Below the pieces are notes generated by a model. That model saw only the letters and a program-made list of their open reading frames with translations. It searched no databases and was not told the DNA's origin. The translations under genes and the position numbers were made by a program. Shown here in pieces: positions 28,594 through 37,041 of a stretch of 64,000 bases of DNA. Position 1 is the first letter of the stretch. Each line of letters opens with the position of its first letter. Source of the DNA: Pedobacter petrophilus (GTDB taxonomy: Bacteria; Bacteroidota; Bacteroidia; Sphingobacteriales; Sphingobacteriaceae); NCBI RefSeq assembly GCF_009674725.1, contig NZ_WKKH01000019.1:25778-89777 (forward strand). The letters are read 5' to 3'.

Positions 28594-29937
28594 TTAGGTT
28601 TCTGATGGAAATGATATTCCTTTAATGTTGCGATATAAATCAACCGCATACAAATCAGTCATGCCCGAAACAAAATCTAAAACACTTTGTGTACGGGAGT
28701 AAATATCGGTTAAGTCGGTATGGTATTGCTTTGGAATAAGCTTTACCAGTTTTTGATAATAGTGTGTATTATTATTAATCAGTGCTGGAACAAATTCTTC
28801 CAGTAAACCAGCCATAATTTTATAGCCTGCAACCTCTTTTTGTATTACTGATGAGAAGTTATAGATTCGCTCTATGGATACCGTCTCTATTGCTTTCCAC
28901 GAGGTTAAATAAGGCTCTGGCAAAAGGTCGGTAAGGCTATAATTCAATTCACCTTTTAACAAAGCTTCCTGCTGATCAAAAAAGATACCAGCGCAAATAT
29001 TAGTAAGCGTATTAATCGCCTTTGCCCTGAGTAAACCTATTTTTGCATCATCGTCTTCGTAATCATTTTTTAACCTGTCTTCTATTGTGTTAGAATTGGA
29101 GAAAGGCAATAAATAGTTTTTTACTTCTTCGTAAGATAAAATTTTTAAACGGTGTGCATCTTCCAAATCAATAATACTATAACAAATATCATCGGCTGCT
29201 TCAACCAAATAAACCAACGGATGCCTTTTGTAAATCAGGTATTCGTTTTCCTCTCGGGTTAACCTTAGTTCAGTTGCAATCTTTTTGAATGTTTCTTCTT
29301 CCGACTGGAAAAAACCATACTTCTTTCTATGTAAAAGTTTTTTTTGTTTCCCGGCTATTGATGCGCAAGGGTACTTGGCAATGGACGCTAAGGTTGAATA
29401 AGTTAAAGCATAAGCATCATTTCCCTTTCCCTTTAACGGATGTGTAAGGATTCTAATGGCGTTCGCATTCCCTTCAAAATTAGTGAGATCTTGCCACTGC
29501 GATGCTTTCATTTCCTTTTCATAAACGCGACCGTCACCGTCAGTAAAATACCTCGATATTGCGGCTTCGCCTGAATGACCGAATGCGGGGTTGCCAAGAT
29601 CGTGAGCAAGTGCCGCCGCCGCTACAATATTTCCGACTTCATTAATTAAAGGCACTTCCTTAATTAATGAAGGCTGATGTTCTTCGAGGTTATTGAGAAA
29701 GATGTTTGCCATTGAACGGGCTACACTTGCCACCTCTAAACTATGTGTTAACCGATTATGAACAAAAACGCTTCCTGGCAAGGGAAACACCTGCGTTTTA
29801 TTTTGCAAGCGCCTGAATGGAGAAGAAAATATTAAGCGATCATAATCCCTTTGAAAATCTGACCGGGCCTTATCCCGATCACCCGTCCAACTCTCCTGCC
29901 CAAATCTTTTATTCGAAAGTAAATATTTCCACTCCAT
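28594..29937 (-). CDS. dgt: Deoxyguanosine triphosphate triphosphohydrolase
   Basis: A 447-residue HD-domain enzyme that hydrolyses dGTP (or other dNTPs) to the nucleoside and triphosphate. The N-terminal SPFRRLQNKTQVFPL is followed by the metal-binding HD pairs RLTHSLEV and AAALAHDLGNPAFGHSGE, and by LVEAADDICYSIIDLEDAH. The length and blocks agree with the dGTPase group. It is co-directional with the YiiX-like gene. Confidence 0.92.
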   Translation of the reverse strand: MEWKYLLSNKRFGQESWTGDRDKARSDFQRDYDRLIFSSPFRRLQNKTQVFPLPGSVFVHNRLTHSLEVASVARSMANIFLNNLEEHQPSLIKEVPLINEVGNIVAAAALAHDLGNPAFGHSGEAAISRYFTDGDGRVYEKEMKASQWQDLTNFEGNANAIRILTHPLKGKGNDAYALTYSTLASIAKYPCASIAGKQKKLLHRKKYGFFQSEEETFKKIATELRLTREENEYLIYKRHPLVYLVEAADDICYSIIDLEDAHRLKILSYEEVKNYLLPFSNSNTIEDRLKNDYEDDDAKIGLLRAKAINTLTNICAGIFFDQQEALLKGELNYSLTDLLPEPYLTSWKAIETVSIERIYNFSSVIQKEVAGYKIMAGLLEEFVPALINNNTHYYQKLVKLIPKQYHTDLTDIYSRTQSVLDFVSGMTDLYAVDLYRNIKGISFPSET

Positions 29938-30067
29938 TTAATGTAATCTCTAAAATTTGGCGCAAGTTAAACAAAAGCAGAAAACTCCTATTTAAAATAA
30001 TCGTTGTAATTATATAACCTATTTACAGTTAAAAATTTATATTCGTTCCAAAATCAAACAAATTAAA

Positions 30068-30714
30068 ATGAAAAAAATCTTATTAACCCTCACGGTGTTG
30101 TTTGCGCTATTGTCAACTGTTCAGGCACAATTCGAAGGCTCGAAGCAAATTTTTGAAAGTCCTAAATTAAAAGAGGCCGTTAAATTGCAAAAACTGGTTG
30201 CTATCTTGCCTTTTGAGGTGAAAATTTCTATCGCAAACAGCCTAAGAACTTCAATGCAGATGCTAACAAAGCACAAGAATTGTCAATGGCGAAATCGATA
30301 CAGGCCAGCATGTACACTTTCCTGTTAAGAAAAAGTGATGATTACACCGTTGCATTTCAAGATGTAAACAAAACTAATATTTTGTTAAAAAAAGCCGGCG
30401 TTTTAGATAAGCTAGATGAAACAACCAAGGATGAGCTTGCTAAAATTTTAGGCGTAGATGCTGTAATTGGCGGGAAGTTTGAAACAGAACAGACAAAAAC
30501 TGAAGCTGGTGCAATTGCATCTGCAGTATTATTTGGTGGCCTCGGCGGCAAATCCGGAACAGGCACCATGTTCTTAACCATTAATAATGGTACAGATGGA
30601 GAATTGTTGTGGCGTTTTTTCAAAACAATGGATGATAATATTTTGGGTTCTACCGATGATATGGTTGAGCGCATGATGCGGAAAATATCAAGGAATTTCC
30701 CTTATAAAAGTTAA
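30068..30714 (+). pseudogene. Frameshifted CsgG-like secreted protein
   Basis: The gene opens at 30068 with a signal peptide (MKKILLTLTVLFALLSTVQAQ) and reads FEGSKQIFESPKLKEAVKLQKLVAILPFEVKIS. A one-base deletion near 30229-30232 then breaks the frame. Restoring one T (TCTTAT for TCTAT) gives KISYRKQPKNFNADANKAQ, which joins smoothly to the rest: SIQASMYTFLLRK, KILGVDAVIGGKF, then the C-terminal MRKISRNFPYKS. The repaired protein has about 216 residues and resembles CsgG/FlgO-like periplasmic folds. The lesion may be real or a sequencing error; no good slippery heptamer is in frame. Confidence 0.8.
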
Positions 30715-30823
30715 AAGGCAGAACTTATGCATACGTTTTTAACACACGCTATGAAGGAGCAGTTCAAAGATCAATCAATAGAAACTATTTACGGCCTAAT
30801 CTGTTTTTCTTAAAACTAAAATT

Positions 30824-31210
30824 ATGAAAACGAGCGTTTATAATAAAGATGAGCATACTGAAGGTTATTTTGGTAAGGGGAAAAGTGAAAAAAAATCTGA
30901 GGTTCAAAAGGAATATGAAAAAGGTAATGACGGAAATGAAGTTACCGCTTTTGGCCGAGCTCCGATTGCTGAAGAAAATGCCAATGGCTTTAATGAAGGT
31001 AATATCAAAGCAAAAGATGGACTGGACAATACCGGTACTCAAGGCAAAGACTCTCTAAGCGACGACACCTATAACAGCTCTGACACCCGGCATACCATAG
31101 AAAGCGCAGCAAGCGGAACAGGTAGCTCATCTGAAGATTTCAAAGATGATCAGGATAAATCTAATATAAAACAACGAGACGAAGACGATGCGCTCAATAC
31201 AGGGATATAA
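30824..31210 (+). CDS. Hydrophilic disordered protein, 128 residues
   Basis: A very hydrophilic, Gly-, Asp-, Ser- and Lys-rich protein without cysteine or tryptophan and with no signal or membrane segment. FGRAPIAEENANGF and the tail DQDKSNIKQRDEDDALNTGI are its only distinct parts. The composition is that of hydrophilins or stress proteins. It is one of four small hydrophilic or helical genes near an orphan response regulator. Function is unknown. Confidence 0.55.
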   Translation: MKTSVYNKDEHTEGYFGKGKSEKKSEVQKEYEKGNDGNEVTAFGRAPIAEENANGFNEGNIKAKDGLDNTGTQGKDSLSDDTYNSSDTRHTIESAASGTGSSSEDFKDDQDKSNIKQRDEDDALNTGI

Positions 31211-31219
31211 ATTTAAATT

Positions 31220-31414
31220 ATGGGACTATCGAAATATATTTTTTGGGGTACAGCTTCTGTTTTTGTACTTCACTATTTAACAAAAAAAAGGTTATCAGAC
31301 GGGAAATCTGTTATTGACGACATTATGGAGAAGGCGCCAAAAATAGTTAAAGAAGTAAATACGATAAAGCGAAATATTAAGATGGATTATGAACAAACTA
31401 CCGGCTTATATTAA
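31220..31414 (+). CDS. Small protein with one hydrophobic segment, 64 residues
   Basis: A 64-residue protein: a short hydrophobic N-terminal stretch (about 5-20) followed by a charged amphipathic helix (VIDDIMEKAPKIVKEVNTIKRNIK). It resembles small YtxH-like membrane-associated stress proteins in design. Its ATG comes nine bases after the stop of the previous gene, suggesting one transcript. Function is unknown. Confidence 0.5.
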   Translation: MGLSKYIFWGTASVFVLHYLTKKRLSDGKSVIDDIMEKAPKIVKEVNTIKRNIKMDYEQTTGLY

Positions 31415-31576
31415 GCTACACGTTTATTAATTATTTCTAAGTTACAAACGAAGCAAAGTATTGACAAAAGCCAATAATTGTTTGTGATGACTATTTGATT
31501 TCTACGGTTAAGTTATCACTTTTGATATGCCTAAAATTCGCAACTGTTACAGATTGTAAAACCTACCTAAGAACAT

Positions 31577-31861
31577 CTATGTTTCTGGGTTACCCCCAAG
31601 GCCTTTATCTTCATCGCTGTTTCTATTGGCCAAATCTTCACCTTCACTTAGGTTTGTGTTTGTTAAGTTGCTGTTTACATCCTCTTCAGCATCATTAACT
31701 TTAGCAATATGATTTTCATCAGGAACGTTTTTTCTTTTAAATGGTGAATCGCTGATTGTATGGCCGTAGGTAGCATCAGCATTATCCCACTCTATATTTT
31801 GATCAGGCGTTTGATTCTGATGATCTCCCTGAGCTCCATGTGCTTTATTATCAGTGTTCAT
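31577..31861 (-). CDS. Hydrophilic disordered protein, 94 residues
   Basis: A 94-residue, Asn/Asp/Glu-rich protein lacking hydrophobic segments (ADATYGHTISDSPFKRKNVPDENHIAKVNDAEED). The composition matches the proteins at 30824 and 32859. It is transcribed divergently from the response regulator across a 336-base spacer. Function is unknown. Confidence 0.5.
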   Translation of the reverse strand: MNTDNKAHGAQGDHQNQTPDQNIEWDNADATYGHTISDSPFKRKNVPDENHIAKVNDAEEDVNSNLTNTNLSEGEDLANRNSDEDKGLGGNPET

Positions 31862-32197
31862 ATCATATAAATTTTAGTTACTTTATTGTTAACACCACTG
31901 TTAATAGAATGTTTATCAATTTGCCATTTAATTTTGTATGATAGTTAGTATAACAATTTAGTTTTGTTAACTGCCACATCGTAAAATATGAAATAAATTC
32001 CTGAAATTTAAAATGGCCACATGGTTGGTTAAGACTCACTTAACTATTCACAACGACGAAACCTGTATTCAAAATTAAATTTACTAAAATGATTTAAAGG
32101 CGTACAAATACCTACATTTTAAGTATAAACACATATTTTGCACTTTGATATTATTTCGATATTTGGGTTAAACTAGATTGACTAATATCCTACAAAC
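31862..32197. other. Divergent spacer between a small protein and the LuxR regulator
   Basis: About 336 very AT-rich bases without a gene. It must hold two divergent promoters. I see no exact TAnnTTTG box with a matching TTG at the right spacing on either side. Confidence 0.5.
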
Positions 32198-32854
32198 TTG
32201 AAGATTCCAATTAAAATTTTAATCGTTGACGGACAGGCAACAGTAAGAAATGGAATAATTTCCCGTCTGGAAAGAGAGGTTAATATTAAAGTAATTGGCG
32301 AAGCAGCTAATGGAATTGAAGTTCTTCGCTTACTTCAAAATGGCATCAAGCCAGATATCGTTATCACAGATATTGAAATGAATAAGATGGATGGTTTGGA
32401 ACTTACTTCGCTGATTAAGTTAAATTATCCGGAGATTAAAGTCCTTGTATTTACGACAACTGATAGCAAAAATGATATGATCAGATTGTTTGATGCTGGC
32501 GCTGATGGCTACCTGCTAAAAAATGTAACCATTGCCGAGGTAGTATTTGCTATCGAACAAACCTATATCGGATACAAACATATTTGTTCGGCAGTTGGAA
32601 TCAATTTATTAAGGCATTTCAGCACGTTGGCAGGTGGTCAGCCAAATTCGAAATCAGATATTCAAATATCAAAAAGAGAGATAGAAATCCTGAGTTTGAT
32701 TGCCGAAGGTTATACCAATAGTGAAATTGCTGAAAAGCTTTATACCAGTAAGCGAACAATTGAAGGAAACCGGCAGAATCTCCTGGATAAAACCGGTAAA
32801 AAAAACACTGCAGCCTTGATTAATTTCGTAGTGAGAAACGGAATAATAGACTAA
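32198..32854 (+). CDS. LuxR/NarL-family response regulator with a TTG start
   Basis: A 218-residue regulator: receiver domain (about 5-120) and LuxR-type HTH (about 155-215, SKREIEILSLIAEGYTNSEIAEKL). Phospho-acceptor Asp58 (VITDIEM), the switch threonines near 86 and Lys108 (LLKN) are present, but the acidic pair is Asp11-Gly12 (IVDGQ) rather than the usual two acids, so metal binding may be weak. The start is inferred to be TTG at 32198: an in-frame stop lies at 32183-32185 and no ATG precedes the receiver core. No histidine kinase gene is near. Confidence 0.88.
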   Translation: MKIPIKILIVDGQATVRNGIISRLEREVNIKVIGEAANGIEVLRLLQNGIKPDIVITDIEMNKMDGLELTSLIKLNYPEIKVLVFTTTDSKNDMIRLFDAGADGYLLKNVTIAEVVFAIEQTYIGYKHICSAVGINLLRHFSTLAGGQPNSKSDIQISKREIEILSLIAEGYTNSEIAEKLYTSKRTIEGNRQNLLDKTGKKNTAALINFVVRNGIID

Positions 32855-32858
32855 TCAG

Positions 32859-33128
32859 TTACTTTACTCCTTTTTGCTGATCTAAACCCGTATCGCTATC
32901 TACATCCTTTTTACCTGATCCATTTCCCTCTCTATGTTCGGGAGGATTTTCCATTCTGCTTTCCTCTAATTCTGAAAAATCACCGCCTTTTTGATTGGCA
33001 ACTTCACCATGTGATGAAGGCTTTTTACCTATTTCATCTTTAGGATCTGCAAAATCCTGACCTTTTACCGGCAAACCTTCTTCTTCTTCCAATGGCTTAT
33101 TCATGCCTATTAAACCGATAGTGATCAT
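32859..33128 (-). CDS. Hydrophilic disordered protein, 89 residues
   Basis: An acidic, Gly/Glu/Lys-rich protein (EEEEGLPVKGQDFADPKDE, then SRMENPPEHREGNGSGKKD). No domain is recognised. Translation may start at 33128 or at the second ATG (33104, MNKPLEEEE). Its 3' end converges on the response regulator with a four-base gap. It belongs to the same small hydrophilic set as 30824 and 31577. Confidence 0.5.
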   Translation of the reverse strand: MITIGLIGMNKPLEEEEGLPVKGQDFADPKDEIGKKPSSHGEVANQKGGDFSELEESRMENPPEHREGNGSGKKDVDSDTGLDQQKGVK

Positions 33129-33154
33129 TTTTGTTTGAAAAGATAGTACATAAA

Positions 33155-33182
33155 AAAAGTCGTGATTTTCATCACGACTTTT
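33155..33182 (-). terminator. Rho-independent terminator after rpsJ
   Basis: A perfect 12-bp stem (AAAAGTCGTGAT with its complement) around a four-base loop, flanked by A and T runs, lies 20 bases past the rpsJ stop. It closes the str operon and shows that rpsJ is not transcribed through to rplC. Confidence 0.93.
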
Positions 33183-33201
33183 CTTTAATCTTTTAAATCA
33201 A

Positions 33202-33507
33202 TTAAACTTTGATTTCTACTTCAACACCGCTAGGTAATTCAAGTTTCATTAAAGCATCAACTGTTTTAGAGTTAGAGCTGTAGATATCCAATAAGCGTTT
33301 GTAAGCGCATAACTGAAACTGCTCTCTAGCTTTTTTGTTAACGTGTGGAGAACGTAAAACAGTAAAGATTTTTTTCTCTGTAGGAAGTGGAATTGGTCCA
33401 CTTACAACTGCACCCGTAGGTTTAACAGTTTTTACGATTTTCTCAGCAGATTTATCTACTAAGTTGTAATCGTAAGATTTTAATTTAATTCTGATTCTTT
33501 GGCTCAT
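33202..33507 (-). CDS. rpsJ: 30S ribosomal protein S10
   Basis: S10, 101 residues, also a partner in transcription antitermination. [24 protein letters not shown] opens the protein; [25 protein letters not shown] follows. It is the last gene of the str operon. A strong terminator follows it, and rplC, its usual downstream neighbour, lies 9.5 kb away. Confidence 0.99.
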   Translation of the reverse strand: MSQRIRIKLKSYDYNLVDKSAEKIVKTVKPTGAVVSGPIPLPTEKKIFTVLRSPHVNKKAREQFQLCAYKRLLDIYSSNSKTVDALMKLELPSGVEVEIKV

Positions 33508-33569
33508 CTTATTTTTAATTGTGATTTCCTGTTAGAGCTATTAACAACAGAAATCGGATTTATCCTTTT

Positions 33570-33646
33570 TCAGTAACAAGTATTTAGTATCGAGTATCAA
33601 GATTCCATGCAGGTCTTGATACTTGATACTTTTATCTTAATACTAA
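33570..33646. repeat. Eleven-heptad palindrome directly after fusA
   Basis: In fusA orientation the sequence directly after the stop codon reads as five 7-base units with AG at positions 3-4 (TTAGTAT, TAAGATA, AAAGTAT and so on), one central unit, then five units carrying TCTT or ACT that complement the first set. The core 33586-33602 pairs with 33614-33630 with one mismatch in 17. It has the same 5+1+5 layout as the rpsN element, although the words differ. Confidence 0.85.
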
Positions 33647-35761
33647 CTAGTCTTCAGATTTTACTCTTCCTTTTGACTTCGCAATTACTTCATCCTGTAC
33701 ATTTTTAGGCGCAGCTTCATAATGGTCAAATTCCATTGTAGAAGTTGCACGTCCTGAAGTGATTGTACGTAATTGAGTTACGTAACCGAACATTTCAGAA
33801 AGTGGCACAGTTGCTTTAATTACCTGAGATCCGTTACGGGTATCCATACCTAATAACTGGCCACGACGACGGTTCATATCACCGATAACATCACCCATGT
33901 TTTCTTCAGGTGTTAAGATTTCGATTTTCATGATTGGCTCCATCAAAGTTGGCTTACATTTCGGTAAAGCTTCACGATATGCCATTTTAGCTGCAAGTTC
34001 AAATGATAAAGCATCTGAATCGACTGCGTGGAATGAACCATCCGTTAAACGAACTTTCATATCAGGAAGTGGATAACCTGCCAATACACCATTTGCCATA
34101 GAAGCAGCAAAACCTTTTTCTACTGAAGGAATAAATTCACGTGGAATTGAACCACCTGTAATTTCGTTTACGAATTGTAAACCACCTTTTTCAAAATCAG
34201 CATCAATTGGGGAGATAACTACCGAAATATCGGCAAATTTACCACGACCACCTGATTGTTTCTTGTATGTTTCACGATGAGTTGTTGTACCGAAAATAGC
34301 TTCTTTGTAAGCTACTTGTGGAGCACCCTGGTTAACCTCTACTTTAAATTCACGTTTTAAACGATCAATCAAGATATCTAAGTGAAGCTCACCCATACCA
34401 GAGATTACAGTTTGACCAGTTTCCTGATCAGTCTGAACTCTAAATGTAGGATCTTCTTCAGCCAATTTACCTAATCCAATACCCAATTTATCAACATCAG
34501 CCTGAGTTTTAGGCTCAATAGCTAAACCGATAACGGGCTCAGGGAAGTTCATTGATTCAAGAACGATTGGATTTTTCTCTTCACAAAGTGTATCTCCTGT
34601 TTTGATATCTTTAAATCCAACTACTGCAGCAATATCACCAGCAGCCACATTCGGAACCGGGTTTTGCTTGTTCGCGTGCATTTGGAAGATGCGGGAAATA
34701 CGCTCTTTACTTTCTGAACGTGAATTATATACGTAAGAACCTGCTTCTAAGTTACCTGAGTATACACGGATAAAACACAAACGACCTACAAATGGATCGG
34801 TTGCAATTTTAAATGCTAAAGCTGCAAACGGTTCACTAATGCTTGGTTTTAATAAAACTTCCGCACCAGTATCAGGGTTTGTACCAGTAACACCTTCGCT
34901 ATCCATAGGAGAAGGCAATAATTCCATCACATAATCCAACATGGTTTGAACACCTTTGTTTTTGAAAGATGAACCACAAACCATAGGTACAATTTTAGCA
35001 TCTAATACCGCAGCACGTAAAGCATCTAAAACTTCGCGTTCTGTAATGGTATCAGGTGCATCGAAGAATTTCTCCATTAAAGACTCATCATAATCAGCAA
35101 CTGATTCTAACAATTTCTCTCTCCACTCTGCAACTTCATCAATCATATCTTCAGGAATAGGCACTTCAGTAAAGGTCATTCCTTTATCATGCTCATTCCA
35201 AACAATACCACGGTTGTTAATTAAATCAACCACACCTTTAAATCCGTCTTCAGCACCGATAGGTAATTGCAATGGAACTGCATTACTACCTAACATATCT
35301 TTAACCTGCTTAACAACTTTTAAAAAGTCAGCACCCGAACGATCCATTTTGTTAACGAAACCAATACGTGGTACACTGTAATTATTCGCTAAACGCCAGT
35401 TGGTTTCTGATTGAGGCTCAACACCATCAACAGCAGAAAACAAAAACACCAATCCGTCTAACACCCGTAACGAACGGTTTACCTCAACGGTAAAATCCAC
35501 GTGACCTGGTGTATCAATAACGTTAACATGATATTTTTGACCTCTGTAATTCCAATCAACAGTTGTAGCAGCAGAGGTAATGGTAATACCACGCTCTTGC
35601 TCTTGTGCCATCCAATCCATTGTTGCAGCACCTTCGTGCACTTCACCAATTTTATGACTTACACCAGCATAATAAAGAATACGCTCTGTTGTTGTAGTTT
35701 TACCTGCATCAATGTGAGCCGCGATTCCAATATTTCTTGTAAATTTTAAATCTCTTGCCAT
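33647..35761 (-). CDS. fusA: Elongation factor G
   Basis: EF-G, 704 residues, the GTPase that drives translocation. The GTP-binding motifs [19 protein letters not shown] (G1), [12 protein letters not shown] (G3) and [10 protein letters not shown] (G4) are intact, and domains II-V follow, with [13 protein letters not shown] in domain IV. It is full length and lies between rpsG and rpsJ. Confidence 0.99.
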   Translation of the reverse strand: MARDLKFTRNIGIAAHIDAGKTTTTERILYYAGVSHKIGEVHEGAATMDWMAQEQERGITITSAATTVDWNYRGQKYHVNVIDTPGHVDFTVEVNRSLRVLDGLVFLFSAVDGVEPQSETNWRLANNYSVPRIGFVNKMDRSGADFLKVVKQVKDMLGSNAVPLQLPIGAEDGFKGVVDLINNRGIVWNEHDKGMTFTEVPIPEDMIDEVAEWREKLLESVADYDESLMEKFFDAPDTITEREVLDALRAAVLDAKIVPMVCGSSFKNKGVQTMLDYVMELLPSPMDSEGVTGTNPDTGAEVLLKPSISEPFAALAFKIATDPFVGRLCFIRVYSGNLEAGSYVYNSRSESKERISRIFQMHANKQNPVPNVAAGDIAAVVGFKDIKTGDTLCEEKNPIVLESMNFPEPVIGLAIEPKTQADVDKLGIGLGKLAEEDPTFRVQTDQETGQTVISGMGELHLDILIDRLKREFKVEVNQGAPQVAYKEAIFGTTTHRETYKKQSGGRGKFADISVVISPIDADFEKGGLQFVNEITGGSIPREFIPSVEKGFAASMANGVLAGYPLPDMKVRLTDGSFHAVDSDALSFELAAKMAYREALPKCKPTLMEPIMKIEILTPEENMGDVIGDMNRRRGQLLGMDTRNGSQVIKATVPLSEMFGYVTQLRTITSGRATSTMEFDHYEAAPKNVQDEVIAKSKGRVKSED

Positions 35762-35776
35762 TGTATTTAATTAGAG

Positions 35777-35842
35777 AATGATTGAATTAGAGAGTGAGCG
35801 AATGGTTAAAAAAACCTTCATTCATTCAAAATTCAATCATTC
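35777..35842. repeat. Octad-type imperfect palindrome after rpsG
   Basis: In rpsG orientation, units AATGTTTG, AATGATTG, a 7-base AATTTTG and AATGAATG are followed by rough complements such as ATTCGCTC. Arms pair imperfectly over about 25 bases. It nearly fills the rpsG-fusA spacer and starts about 15 bases past the rpsG stop. Confidence 0.7.
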
Positions 35843-35856
35843 AAACATTTTTATTA

Positions 35857-36324
35857 TTAGAACCTGAAGTGAGAGAACGCTTTGTTAGCTTCAGCCATTT
35901 TATGCGTATCTTCTTTCTTCTTAACGGCAGCGCCTTCACCTTTAGCAGCAGCAACGATTTCTCCAGCTAATTTCTCTTTCATGGTTTTTTCACCACGACG
36001 ACGAGCGTATAAAATTAACCATTTCATACCCAGAGCTGTTTTACGTTCTGGTCTAACCTCAGTTGGAACCTGGAAGTTAGCACCACCAACACGGCGAGAT
36101 TTAACCTCTACAGCTGGCATAATGTTAACTAAAGCACGTTTAAATATTTCTAAACCGTTTTCACCTGCTTTTTTCTCAGCAATTTCAACAGCATCGTAAA
36201 AAATATCATAAGCGATAGATTTTTTTCCATCGTACATCATATTGTTTACAAAACGAGTTACCTGAACATCGTTAAATTTTGGATCAGGAAGAATAATTCT
36301 CTTTTTTGGTTTTGACTTTCTCAT
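35857..36324 (-). CDS. rpsG: 30S ribosomal protein S7
   Basis: S7, 155 residues, a primary 16S binding protein at the head and E site. [24 protein letters not shown], the loop [14 protein letters not shown], and [21 protein letters not shown] are diagnostic. It lies 17 bases after rpsL. Confidence 0.99.
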   Translation of the reverse strand: MRKSKPKKRIILPDPKFNDVQVTRFVNNMMYDGKKSIAYDIFYDAVEIAEKKAGENGLEIFKRALVNIMPAVEVKSRRVGGANFQVPTEVRPERKTALGMKWLILYARRRGEKTMKEKLAGEIVAAAKGEGAAVKKKEDTHKMAEANKAFSHFRF

Positions 36325-36341
36325 TTCTTATTTCCTCCCGA

Positions 36342-36755
36342 TTATTTTTTCTTTCCTTTTGCAGGCGCAGCAGCTACTTGACCTGGTTTAGGGCGTTTTG
36401 TACCATATTTTGAACGACGTTGGTTACGACCAGCAACACCTGATGTATCTAATGCACCACGGATGATGTGATAACGTACACCTGGTAAATCTTTAACACG
36501 ACCACCACGGATCAATACGATTGAGTGTTCCTGTAAGTTGTGACCTTCTCCAGGAATGTATGCATTCACCTCTTTACCGTTCGTTAAACGAACACGGGCT
36601 ACTTTACGCATTGCTGAGTTTGGTTTTTTAGGGGTAGTGGTGTACACACGTGTACATACACCTCTTCGCTGTGGACAGCTGTCCAACGCTGGAGACTTAC
36701 TCTTGAACTCCAGTGCTACTCTACCTTTTCTAACTAATTGTTGAATGGTTGGCAT
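36342..36755 (-). CDS. rpsL: 30S ribosomal protein S12
   Basis: S12, 137 residues, which monitors codon-anticodon pairing. [45 protein letters not shown] and [19 protein letters not shown] are conserved. The lysines at the streptomycin-resistance positions ([15 protein letters not shown]) are the wild-type residues. A short basic Ala/Lys tail follows. It is the first gene of the str operon. Confidence 0.99.
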   Translation of the reverse strand: MPTIQQLVRKGRVALEFKSKSPALDSCPQRRGVCTRVYTTTPKKPNSAMRKVARVRLTNGKEVNAYIPGEGHNLQEHSIVLIRGGRVKDLPGVRYHIIRGALDTSGVAGRNQRRSKYGTKRPKPGQVAAAPAKGKKK

Positions 36756-36829
36756 TGTGCTTTTTTATGTTTTTATTAAAAAATTACCGCTCCCCCGGCA
36801 TCTTCGCAGATAGCCTATAAAACGGACTG

Positions 36830-36860
36830 CAAAAGTAGAACAATTCTTTTTAAGAATCAA
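36830..36860 (-). promoter_or_regulatory. Promoter of the str operon
   Basis: On the minus strand TTG, 20 bases, then TACTTTTG fits the Bacteroidota promoter form. Transcription would begin near 36823, leaving a leader of about 68 nt before rpsL. The spacer contains AGAACAATTC (36838-36847), the same decamer as in the heptamer-array tails near 59.5 kb, possibly by chance. Confidence 0.8.
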
Positions 36861-37041
36861 GGGGTTAGGGGAAAAAGTTTTCAGTTGGCAGTTATTAGTT
36901 TACAGTGAAGATTAGGGAGTTGTAATTTTGTCGTTCATTTTTCTTTTGCCGTTGATCAAGTTACTAGCACTCATTTGCATCATGCCTATAAGCGTTAGTA
37001 ACTTCATCAAAACAACCTAAACTCACGTTTCTGCAATGCCA

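Noticed and set aside
30215..30240. Programmed -1 frameshift site
   Set aside because: The shift direction fits -1, but no X-XXY-YYZ heptamer is in frame and no clear stimulatory hairpin follows; a one-base deletion is simpler.
36838..36847. AGAACAATTC in the rpsL promoter as a member of the heptamer-tail family
   Set aside because: It matches the tail decamer, but no TTAG and no heptamer precede it in either orientation; a chance match is likely in AT-rich DNA.
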